This document shows, piece after piece, positions 42,492-50,826 of a stretch of 64,000 nt of DNA (positions within the stretch are counted from its first letter, which is position 1; each line of letters begins with the position of its first letter). The DNA is from Strigamia acuminata (lineage: Eukaryota > Arthropoda > Chilopoda > Geophilomorpha > Linotaeniidae). Position numbers and translations under genes: made by a program. The notes below the pieces were generated by a model, which was not told the origin of the DNA, searched no databases, and was given only the letters and a program-made list of their open reading frames with translations. The stretch spans positions 59,715,369-59,779,368 of the forward strand of contig OX442314.1 of NCBI GenBank assembly GCA_949358305.1, in the 5' to 3' direction.

Positions 42492-42762
42492 TACGCATCA
42501 CCTTTAAACTTATTCTTATAGGTTAATCTGGTTAAAAGTGATTATTAGGTCGAGTTACAAATTAAGTGGAAAATTGAATTCGACCATTAAAAATATGAAA
42601 AATAAACCAATTAAAATATTTAAAATATGTTTCCTGTGCATAATTTTCTGCTGAATCCACTGGTAATAATAACTTTTTGATAGCACTAATTTTCATTTAT
42701 TATGTTGCAAACCTGCTTTGTTTAAGATCCTTAGCAGCTCCTGTGACATGCCGTCAGAGCTG

Positions 42763-42788
42763 CTTCCTGATTGCAGCCAATCAGGAAG
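42763..42788. repeat. Perfect 11-bp hairpin insertion
   Basis: CTTCCTGATTG-CAGC-CAATCAGGAAG lies in the 3' flank of copy B. It is absent from the matching flank of copy A near 15681, where the sequence runs straight through. It is a short foldback insertion of about 31 bases. Confidence 0.6.
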
Positions 42789-42789
42789 A

Positions 42790-43155
42790 GGATTTAACAA
42801 GGTCGCTTCATGGCTTGACCACCATCTGAGAGACAGTTCAATGGCCAGTCCCATGCTGATTGGTTGTGAGAGCTCTAGGACGAGCACCATCGCAACAAGA
42901 GGCGACATCGCTCCAAAATGACTTGAAGGGACTCGTGCTGTAATGCATGGCAACCGACCACGTGGTCAGTTGTGAACGCACAACCCCTAGACAACTACCA
43001 ATAAAGATTACATCAATCCAAACCATGTGTTCTCGTGTTGTTTCTATTCATGATGGTATCCAAACGCCCCCCTGGCCATGAGGCGACCAACCACCACTCA
43101 GTACTTTTAAAGAATAAATAGATAAAATCACACCAGATAACTCCTCCTAATAAAT
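42790..43155. other. Intergenic; possible copia LTR end near 43055
   Basis: No gene. AATAAAGATT followed by ...TTCATGATGGTATCCAAACG near 43000-43065 resembles the end of a copia LTR next to a TGGTATC primer site. The identity is weak. Confidence 0.25.
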
Positions 43156-44152
43156 TGTGGTGACCCGACTGGGGTGGGGCACGAAGAGTTTCTCTCGTGG
43201 CCCACATACGGGTAAAGAAGGGGGGTTGCACGCGCGCCCCCCTTCCCTCAGAGCATTGACATCCAGTCAATGGACGGGCGTCTGCCCTGGGGGAGTGGGG
43301 GAGATTCGTCTTCTCCACCATTGGGTGGCTTTAGTCACCTGTCACCCCCCCCGCTTTGTGCAAAGGAATGTGCCTTGCACTGAGCGGGCAGAACCAACAC
43401 AAAAATCAACCAAGATACACGTAAAAGCCAAACGTCCTAAAACGATCACGCCTAAGTACAAAGACTTCAGGAGTGACCTAGGACAAGGGACTTCCAACGT
43501 GAGTACGATTGATTTGTGTTAACCTCCGCAGAGTAACCTGCGAAACAAGATTACCACACTATTTTAGCAAGCCAGCTAGAAATAGTAAACCTACTCCAAT
43601 TTAGCGAGTTGTGCAGACAAACGGTCGCACAAGCCTAAATTGCAGTAACCACGACGAGCGTTCCCGCCGCTGTGTGTTTCGCCGGGAACCACCAAGCGTC
43701 CGCCGCTGTGTGATCGCCGGACACCTACACAAAACCCTAAAACCTAGACAACAGCCGAAGTAAGACCTTTTAGGCATTCACTCGCACCCGACCAGCGTGA
43801 GCCCGAAGGACCGACCAAGAAACGAGAGACGAGGACGCCATTCATTGCCACGCCGGCCCAAGACGACACCACGTTGCCACGCGGACGCCATCTTGGATCC
43901 ACAGCGACAAAGGACGACCTCGACCAGTTTCCCGCCAACTTCACACACCTTTCCTTTTACCTTTTTATTCCCTTACATATTTTATTCCCTTTTAACTGTA
44001 TATTCCCGTATAATAAATACATTTATTATATTTACCTTTTACATTGTCTTGCCGTGTTACATTATTTGGGTAACCGCTTGAGTAAAGCGGTATTGCGAGA
44101 TTAGAGAGTGACTCATACCACGTATTAGCGACAGACCGAGTTGAGCGCGACA
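43156..44152 (+). mobile_element. Solo LTR related to element 1 (997 bp)
   Basis: It begins TGTGGTGACCCGACT and ends GAGCGCGACA, as in the element 1 LTR. It is flanked by AAAT on both sides (43152-43155, 44153-44156). It holds an AATAAA near 44011 and two hairpins with the same CCGCTGTGTG loop and different stems (43660-43689, 43698-43722). It probably formed by LTR-LTR recombination. Confidence 0.8.
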
Positions 44153-44156
44153 AAAT

Positions 44157-44240
44157 ACTAGTTGGATAATTGTCCTCCCCGAAGCGAATACTTTCCCTCT
44201 GAGACACTGTGATAGACGAGTCGTTCTCCGAGGGGACTTG
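44157..44240 (+). repeat. Fragment of another element-1-type LTR
   Basis: TAGTTGGATAATTGTCCTCC...CCCTCTGAGACACTGTGA...GAGTCGTTC aligns with bases 11790-11860 of the element 1 LTR. It lies directly beside the solo LTR, so two insertions are nested or tandem here. Confidence 0.6.
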
Positions 44241-44953
44241 GAATCCGACATAGAAATTTCGTCCGAATCGCTCATCAAACTGCTGCAACAGTGCCCAAAC
44301 TCCAACGCCTAAATCTATCCAACACGCCCGAGTGCAACGACCAAGTCGTCCGCGAAATCGGCGCAAATTGTCCGCGACTGCAACACCTCAATCTATCCTT
44401 TTGCTGCGAAGTCACGCTAGTCGGCACGCTCTGCTTAACCACTTGCCTCGAACTCGAGTATTGCCAATTGCCCCTTTTAACACAATTTAAAATTGATAAG
44501 TAATACTACTATGTGTTTTTATTTCGTATGCTAAAACAACAATCCATTGTACACGCGTCATTGCGATTAATCGAAAGGAGCCGCATTACTGAAGTACAAA
44601 TGAAAATGTTTCTAACACAATGTCCGAACGTAAAAATCTTATCGTTAACTTGCTGTCGAGCACTTACGGACGGAGTGATGTCGGAAGTTGCCGAGTCGAA
44701 TGCACTTCGAAGTCTCGAATATTTATTGCTTACTTCCTGTAATTCAATCAATGTAGATTCGGTCATGAAATTGTTGCAGATCAAAAATCGTTTGACTAAA
44801 TTAGGGTTAATTCATTGCGTTAATATCGACTGTTCAGCATATAATGATAATGAAATTACTGCTTATGTTCAAAGTAAGAATTTGGATTTGCATGTTGTGC
44901 ATGAAAATCAACAAGTTTATGCCGATGAAGATGTATTCGACGATAAAGATTAA
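44235..44953 (+). pseudogene. Broken leucine-rich-repeat gene (Cys-containing LRR, F-box/LRR type)
   Basis: Bases 44235-44290 read ...ESLIKLLQQC. After a one-base shift, 44291-44503 reads PKLQRLNLSNT...NCPRLQHLNLSFC, two Cys-type LRR units, and stops. From 44528 a second frame reads FLTQCPNVKILSLTCCRALTD...LEYLLLTSCNSI...LTKLGLIHCVNI and ends in an acidic tail at 44953. Units of CP-L--L-L--C form are typical of F-box/LRR substrate receptors. The upstream part, including any F-box, is replaced by LTR sequence. A real intron between the two parts cannot be excluded, but no good acceptor was seen. Confidence 0.5.
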
Positions 44954-45134
44954 ATAATGTGGCGGCTAGGATTTCTTTTTCCAATTTCTCACTTCACTGT
45001 ACAGCAGAAACTTCTGTAACTTCACTGCGCAGCTTCGGTTTAAATTCATATTTTATGCGACTAACTAGCGGAAAATTAAAATAATTAATGAATTACCGAA
45101 TTGAATTCAATTCCCGAATTTAACATTACGTCGT

Positions 45135-45149
45135 CGAACGTTCTCGAAG
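45135..45149 (+). promoter_or_regulatory. Perfect three-unit heat shock element upstream of copy C
   Basis: CGAACGTTCTCGAAG fits nGAAnnTTCnnGAAn exactly. It lies about 32 bp upstream of the TATA box and 73 bp upstream of the ATG. Copy A has the same motif with one mismatch. Confidence 0.6.
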
Positions 45150-45180
45150 TGCACGTCTCCCAAACGTTACCAATAAAATG

Positions 45181-45189
45181 TATATATAA
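45181..45189 (+). promoter_or_regulatory. TATA box of copy C gene
   Basis: TATATATAA lies 41 bp before ATG 45222, giving a predicted leader of about 10 bases. Confidence 0.6.
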
Positions 45190-45221
45190 CGGAAGATTGC
45201 AGATCAATTAAACCGACAATC

Positions 45222-46451
45222 ATGAAGTTCGTCTTGAACGTGCCGAGTTTCCAACACATTTTACTCGCCGAGACTGCAGTTTCACTTTGGAAAAATCACT
45301 TCGATGTTCATCGTGATTGGGAGTTTAATTGCAGCTACACGAGTCGCTGGATCAAACTAGAAGACGATGTTCGTAAACAAGTGGATTCCTTGCCCATTCG
45401 ACACTACTTGAAACCAATGCTACGCATATTTGTCAATCGAGTTGGGAGACAATTATTCGAATGGATCGAATACATATTTAATTTTGTGCTTCCACAAATG
45501 CAGATGGAATTCGTGCAGGACATCATCCACGCGTCCCGATGGACGGTCCACGGCAAATTAGATGCAACCGAATCAGCCCGAGCTCTGGTATATTTAACAC
45601 ATTTAAGTGTCATAGACAGATTCGACATTGCGTGTATTTTCTGCGTGGAAGACGCAATCGAGGATCTTTGGAACGAATTTACCAATGATTTGCAGCGAGA
45701 GGATTTCGAGAGAAATTCTAACGATTTTGTAACGTATTTACGAACCGTGATGTTTAATTTTTGGGAAGAGACTCTGTTTGAAGCTTATTTAAGCCGAGCA
45801 AGCGACAGGAAAGTCGAGATGTTGCTAAGGAGCGTGAAATACCAAAACCAAAGCGCGGTGCAATATTTCTGGTTGATAATGAGCGAAGACGAACGAAAAG
45901 AAGTCTTCTTCAATTGCATCCAAACAAATAGCGAATTTTCTGATTTGATTAATGCAATATTCGATGATCACATCAAGTCCACTCGTGGTCGATGTTTCGG
46001 TTTAGACGTCATGTATTTTCTGCTTTCGCAGTTGGACGAGCAGCAAGTGGACGCCATTTTCGATTCGGACGTCGGAAAAGGCTTTTATCTAGTTCTTTTG
46101 TTGGACTTTGTGTACGTGGAATTTTTTACGGCTACTTTATATCAGATTTACGACAAGCTTTCGGAAGATGTTTTTTACTCAACACTCACTTACATCGTGT
46201 TGGTTCAATTGAAATGTTTGGAAGACGCCGATCAACTGGTGAAGGTCAGAGATTGTTTGACGGATTTTTGGGTGCAGGCTCCGGCAGAGATGAGGAGGCG
46301 TATTTCCATGGTGGATAGTCGTTTTTCGAAAAATTTTCGTTGGTTGTTCGCTTCGAAAGATTTGGCCAATATCGAGTTGTTCTTGCGTGGTGTGAGCGCG
46401 GAAAACAGAAAGAGAATCGTGTCGAAATTCGTTTCCTCGGCTGACATATGA
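45222..46451 (+). CDS. Intronless uncharacterised protein, tandem family copy C (409 aa)
   Basis: It is a paralogue of copy A with the same start (MKFVLNVPSFQHILLAETAV) and end (RKRIVSKFVSSADI). The frame is open for 409 codons. Conserved blocks are RFDIACIFCVEDAIEDLW, SRASDRKVEMLLRSVKYQ, YFLLSQLDEQQVDAIFDS and CLTDFWVQAPAEMRR. No enzyme motif, signal peptide or membrane helix is evident, so the function is unknown. The promoter has a perfect heat shock element and a TATA box, and the gene lacks introns, a layout shared by classic heat-shock genes. That it is stress-induced is inference. It lies downstream of the broken LRR gene and upstream of the block shared with copy A. Confidence 0.75.
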   Translation: MKFVLNVPSFQHILLAETAVSLWKNHFDVHRDWEFNCSYTSRWIKLEDDVRKQVDSLPIRHYLKPMLRIFVNRVGRQLFEWIEYIFNFVLPQMQMEFVQDIIHASRWTVHGKLDATESARALVYLTHLSVIDRFDIACIFCVEDAIEDLWNEFTNDLQREDFERNSNDFVTYLRTVMFNFWEETLFEAYLSRASDRKVEMLLRSVKYQNQSAVQYFWLIMSEDERKEVFFNCIQTNSEFSDLINAIFDDHIKSTRGRCFGLDVMYFLLSQLDEQQVDAIFDSDVGKGFYLVLLLDFVYVEFFTATLYQIYDKLSEDVFYSTLTYIVLVQLKCLEDADQLVKVRDCLTDFWVQAPAEMRRRISMVDSRFSKNFRWLFASKDLANIELFLRGVSAENRKRIVSKFVSSADI

Positions 46452-46779
46452 GAATTTTGTAGTCGAATTAACAAGAAGTTCTCAACTTTAAAAAAAGTGT
46501 AAACTGAAACTACAAATTAAAGATTTGTTCTAGAATGACAAAATTATATTTACGTTTGTAATTAGATGGCCAGGTGTTATTTGGATGGCAGAAATAAAAC
46601 CAAACTATGTATATATGTTATGTATCATTAGGCTTAAGTGTTGCTAATATACTACAACACTATTAATTGTACCGAATAACAATTGTGCAGTTAGTGACAA
46701 ATTAAAATGGCTATAAATGCCTGCTTTCCCACCAGAAGGTGCTGTTGCACCATTATGGTGGTATTTTAACTGAATTTGC

Positions 46780-47760
46780 TGTAAAACTGATGGAATTCCT
46801 AAATAAAGTCATTTATAAGGTTTCTGTAGCAAGTATGTTGGATGAATGAGTATTTATTGGCGTTTCTACAAAATACTGAAGTATCATGGCCAAAAGTACG
46901 TCTGCTAAAACCGCATTTGTCAATGCGCAATGTCGCCACTAGATAGTGCAATTGCGAATCAGCAGTAAGTTCCAAATGCAGAATTATACGAATAACAGAG
47001 AATATAATAAATAATAATTTAATATATTCACGTGCTTTTATGTAAATAAAACACCTGATGGTGCCAAAACAGTCTGTACGCAGTAGCCGTAAGTAGCACC
47101 ATGTGTTTGGCAAGCTGATTTCCATCGTATTTGGGGCCAACACAGTCTGTTTAAGATAAGTTGGATAGTAGTGATTTGATGGTGCTATACAACTTTGTAA
47201 TTGGAAATTTTGCTCTATCTCGACCAGTTAACGGGTTAGCGAATGAAAAGTGCATTGTTGCATGTCTGGCATAAAATTTGATTACACTATTGGATTCGTT
47301 GTCTCTACTTTGGTAGGCTAGTCTGCTTGGTAACATCTTAAACGAAACACCCTGTATAATTATAAAACAACATGTAGAACTCAATCATGGCATTGTTTGG
47401 CATCGCCATACCGACCGATTACGTGAACGATCGGTTTCATATAAATCATCAGAGAGAGAGAAGAATCTCGAAATTATTCCAGGTCTTGCCTCATTCCATC
47501 CTGCGAGCAATCCTACGCCGACTGCTGGAGCACCCAGTCCTGTACCATTTGAGGCTAGTGCTCCACCAATTCCACCACTTCCACCATTGCCAGTTCCTGC
47601 TCCAGTTAAAGTTCATACTCGGCCCAGCCTCAACTCATTCGGAATCAGACGCAGCTTTACGGCTTTTCGAACAATTGGTTTGATGGTTGTGTTATGTGTT
47701 TAATTCATGTTGATTCAACTTTTGTTTATTGATTATCTTGATTTTATTTGTAATATCACC
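46780..47760 (+). repeat. Block downstream of copy C, paralogous to 15950-16900
   Basis: It contains a 98-codon frame (47387-47683, MALFGIAIPTDYVNDRFH...). In the copy-A block this frame is stopped early. An alternative frame is Pro-rich (PPIPPLPPLPVP). I cannot assign either. AACACCCTGTATA occurs at about 47347. Confidence 0.45.
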
Positions 47761-48600
47761 TCGCAATGTAGGGGATAATGCTGCATTCCGTATATTTGCC
47801 TTTTTACTATGCTTACTCTTGTATCACTTTTTGTGACACTGCATCTGCAGCGCCACCTGCTTGTTTTGAATATTAAACGCTAGAGATTTACATATCTTCC
47901 TAATGGCCGTTCATCATTGAATTTGCTCCATTACACATTTATTCAAACTTGATGAAAACATCAATTATCAACAACAGAAATACACCTCTACCGTCTCGGA
48001 CGTCACATCAATTCCCAATTTTATTGGCCGCCTCCCCTGCCACATCACCAGAGCCACTATTTAAAACCAAGCACCTCCAAAACTCGTTCATTCACATTCA
48101 AAACAACACAACTTAATGTCGTCTTCGCACAGCGAATGTGTTAAGGCAGTAAACTGAAATGTATTGTGTGAAAACTGGAGTTTTAAGTTAGAGATGGGTC
48201 GGATAGCGACAGGAAAAAGGTCAACATGTAAGGGATACTTTTATGAGGGAATGACATGTGTCCAGATGTTTGACCTTGTTTAGCCTGATTTTAGTTTTGT
48301 AGACCCTAAAAGTAGACACAATAAACTAGTTTTTCAACCTTAAAGCATGTTTTATTTTGAGCAGCAGCCAATTCAGCAAAAGCAGTAAATATAATCAGTT
48401 TTAAAATATCCCAATGATAAATACGACCTGCGAAATTTCAAATATGGAAAGATCTTTTGACTGAGTTCAGTGGGAATCTCTTCCAACCAGCAATCATTCA
48501 GCTTCACAAGTGGACATACTAACTACCGATTGCTTAACTGATCTCCAGCTCACTGCAGTCCCGAACAGAGTAAAAATTAAACCGCTTGTTGATTTTCCTT
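47761..48600. other. Intergenic; possible promoter remnant near 48058
   Basis: CTATTTAAAACC followed 30-40 bases later by TTCATTCACATT and a short frame (MSSSHSECVKAVN, 48117-48158) looks like a promoter with a truncated gene. Nothing else recognised. Confidence 0.25.
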
Positions 48601-48604
48601 GATC

Positions 48605-48940
48605 ATTTTTCGCGTTCCATGACCTCGAGATGGCTCGACCTTTTGTGCATCTGGATTGTAGATCTGTAGCCTCTTCTATCCATACAATATCCGTACAATA
48701 TCCGACAAAAATCCCTCTTTAACTTTTACTGTCTAGTTTGTCGCGCTGATTTTTCGGTATCCAAACATTAACCATACTTCCGAATCTCCGAAAATATCCC
48801 ACGCTTGATTTTTTGCCTGACCATATTTCTTCTGGGGTCTTGTTGCCCGTTGCCTTCGAAATGCATCTATTTCGTACGTGAATCGCGGTGCTTACCGCCT
48901 CGGCCCAGAATTATTTCGGCAGCGAGAGAAGTTGTAACCA
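48605..48940 (-). pseudogene. Ty1/copia integrase C-terminal fragment
   Basis: On the minus strand the translation reads FWAEAVSTAIHVRNRC, then KTPEEIWSGKKSSVGYFRRF, then WIPKNQRDKLDSKS, then RGIFVGY. This is the familiar end of copia integrase (WAEA--TA-Y--NR, TP-E-W-GKKP, LRVFG, K-D-KS--G-FVGY). At least two in-frame stops are present, so it is dead. It abuts an animal BTB exon on the other strand. Confidence 0.7.
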
Positions 48941-49054
48941 TTCCAAGAGCCGACGAACAAAGCCAAGAAACTCGCGCTAATTCTCACAGGTTTGTATTGC
49001 TGTGAAATTATTATTATGAAATACTTTAAGTATACATTATTTTATTTTTTACAG

Positions 49055-49195
49055 AAAATGGCTGCCGCAGCTAAAATGGAGGAATTCAAACGTACCCGCG
49101 TCTGTACCGACATAGAGATGATTTGCAAAGGAGGCTCAGTCTACGCACATCAGTGCATGCTAATGCCAATTTCTCCATACTTTGAGAATATGTAG
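49055..49195 (+). pseudogene. BTB/POZ domain exon, truncated
   Basis: After an acceptor-like TTATTTTTTACAG (to 49054) the frame reads MAAAAKMEEFKRTRVCTDIEMICKG...VYAHQCMLM...SPYFENM and stops at 49195. The D-E/V-x-C/G...AH-x-x-L...SPYF-xM pattern is the first half of a BTB/POZ domain, used for dimerisation in adaptor and transcription proteins. The continuation (usually FxxxF/M) is replaced by the repeat TCACTCTGCAG... also found at 17455 and 19878, so the exon was cut by a repeat insertion. A possible upstream exon ends ...CACAG|GTTTGT near 48989. Confidence 0.5.
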
Positions 49196-49359
49196 TCACT
49201 CTGCAGTCACTACATATTCCTTTTATGAGTTTTTTGTTTACAATTTTGTTAGTTTTAGGTTTTCGTTTATGTCTCGTGTTCAGGTTAATGTTCTTTTATG
49301 TTTTTCCTGTTTCTTTCCCTGTGATGTTCATCTATGTTTTGTGGGGGGTCAGTTTCCAG

Positions 49360-49617
49360 CCCCAATTTTGAGTGAGATGTTGGTCTGACACTGCATTTCT
49401 CTTTTTCTCTCATTTTCTTTGTTTGTAGCTGCTTGCTTTAATTTGTTAGGTCAATGAATTTACGGGTAAGGAATCCTTTCGTAACCCGTACTTGGCCAAA
49501 GACTCTGAAACAGTTCAGCTGTGTTCCAGAAGCTCATGAATTAAGTTCTAGGCAATCTCTTTGGCAAAGTGTGCATAATACCGTTTATCAATGATCTGAT
49601 ATTCTTTTAAAAATATT
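49360..49617 (+). pseudogene. Old Ty3/gypsy RT fragment (49-kb copy), left part
   Basis: It is homologous to 18980-19242 and 20350-20580. The coding part (49529-49612) has lost the YIDD motif (FINDL) and has a stop. It ends at ATATT (49613-49617), the target duplication of the small LTR, and resumes after 62285. Confidence 0.65.
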
Positions 49618-49765
49618 TGTTAGATTTTTGTTTTCCGTGATTCATAACATACAACTGTTTATCAATGTTTTACATTACTGATTCTGATTTTTATATAATT
49701 GTTTATCATTATATGCTTATTTCTTATTTCTTGATTTCGTAAGTTCTAAGAGAGTTACTGTAGTT

Positions 49766-50715
49766 TGTGGTGATCTCAAAATATTCACCAACTTAGAAGA
49801 TAAAATTAATTGTCTTCTAATTAATTTGACTGTGGCACACGCCAAGTCAGATCATGTGACCGAGGGGAGAAATCCTCTCTAGGCACATATCACCCCAGGT
49901 TGTCCGGGGTGAAAACGGTTATTAGCCGTTATGGTGCAATATGGTGTAATAACCACTAGTTGCACCCATTTGAGCTAAGTGCGCAGGTTTTCTGCGCAAT
50001 GTTGAAGCGTGCTGGGCTCACGCCTTGGCTCAAATCGGGACTCTTGACAAAAATACACAACCCACAACATCACTGCGATATCTGCTCCGACAATACGTAT
50101 TGACAGTGGACCGTGTAACCGTCAAGTTTCACCAGCTTGCTTTGTAACGAATTACAAAGCCAGCTATCCTGCTTGAATTAGCCGAAGCTAATTCCAGCAA
50201 TCGTAACCGAGAAGTTTCCCGACGATCGTGAACCATCGCCGTCGCTGCCGCGCGAACGACAGCCACCGCCATCGAACGAGAGCCGGACGCCTGCCCCGTG
50301 AACCACCGCCGCTGAGCCGTCGTACGAGGACAGAAGAAACCCACGAGAACCATCGTCTTCGACCATCGTTCGTGAGTTTGCGAAAACGAAGACATTTGCC
50401 TTCGCTCAACAACATTGTGTTGTTTAAGCGCCATTACTGACGCTTTGTAGCTTGCAACAGTCGTTGCAAGCCCTTCCTTTGTTTCACACTCATTATTACG
50501 CGACTTGTCGCATATTTCCATACTAGTCATTGTAAATTACCGAATAAATACTTTTATTGTGATTTTTATACGAAAAAACTGTCTTTTTATTTCTTTTCCT
50601 TAAACTTAACCCCTAGATAATTTAAGGCCGCCGATTGTAAGTCTTGTAAAGCATTCACCTGCGGTTTCGTGCTTATTTATTAGAAATAAGTGCGATAATA
50701 ACCCGGATCGCAGCA
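49766..50715 (+). repeat. 5' LTR of element 2 (950 bp)
   Basis: It begins TGTGGTGATC and ends CGCAGCA. Two adjacent perfect hairpins have the same CGAA loop: GCTTTGTAA/TTACAAAGC (50139-50160) and GAATTAGC/GCTAATTC (50175-50194). Others are CTTGCAAC/GTTGCAAG (about 50451-50470) and GCGAC/GTCGC (50500-50511). AATAAA is near 50543. Confidence 0.93.
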
Positions 50716-50717
50716 CG

Positions 50718-50735
50718 TGGGGGCCCGTCCGGGAT
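50718..50735 (+). promoter_or_regulatory. Primer binding site, tRNA-Pro type (element 2)
   Basis: TGGGGGCCCGTCCGGGAT, identical to element 1, starts two bases after the LTR. Confidence 0.85.
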
Positions 50736-50826
50736 AGTCATTGTATAACTTTGTTAGTTAAAATTTACCCGCCATTTTTATCTTGCTTATCTTTCTTCTC
50801 TATCCTTTCTAAATCCTCATTGAAAA

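Noticed and set aside
50178-50530. Several short frames on both strands repeated at 61549-61901
   Set aside because: They are LTR sequence of element 2. The open frames reflect GC-rich hairpin DNA, not genes.
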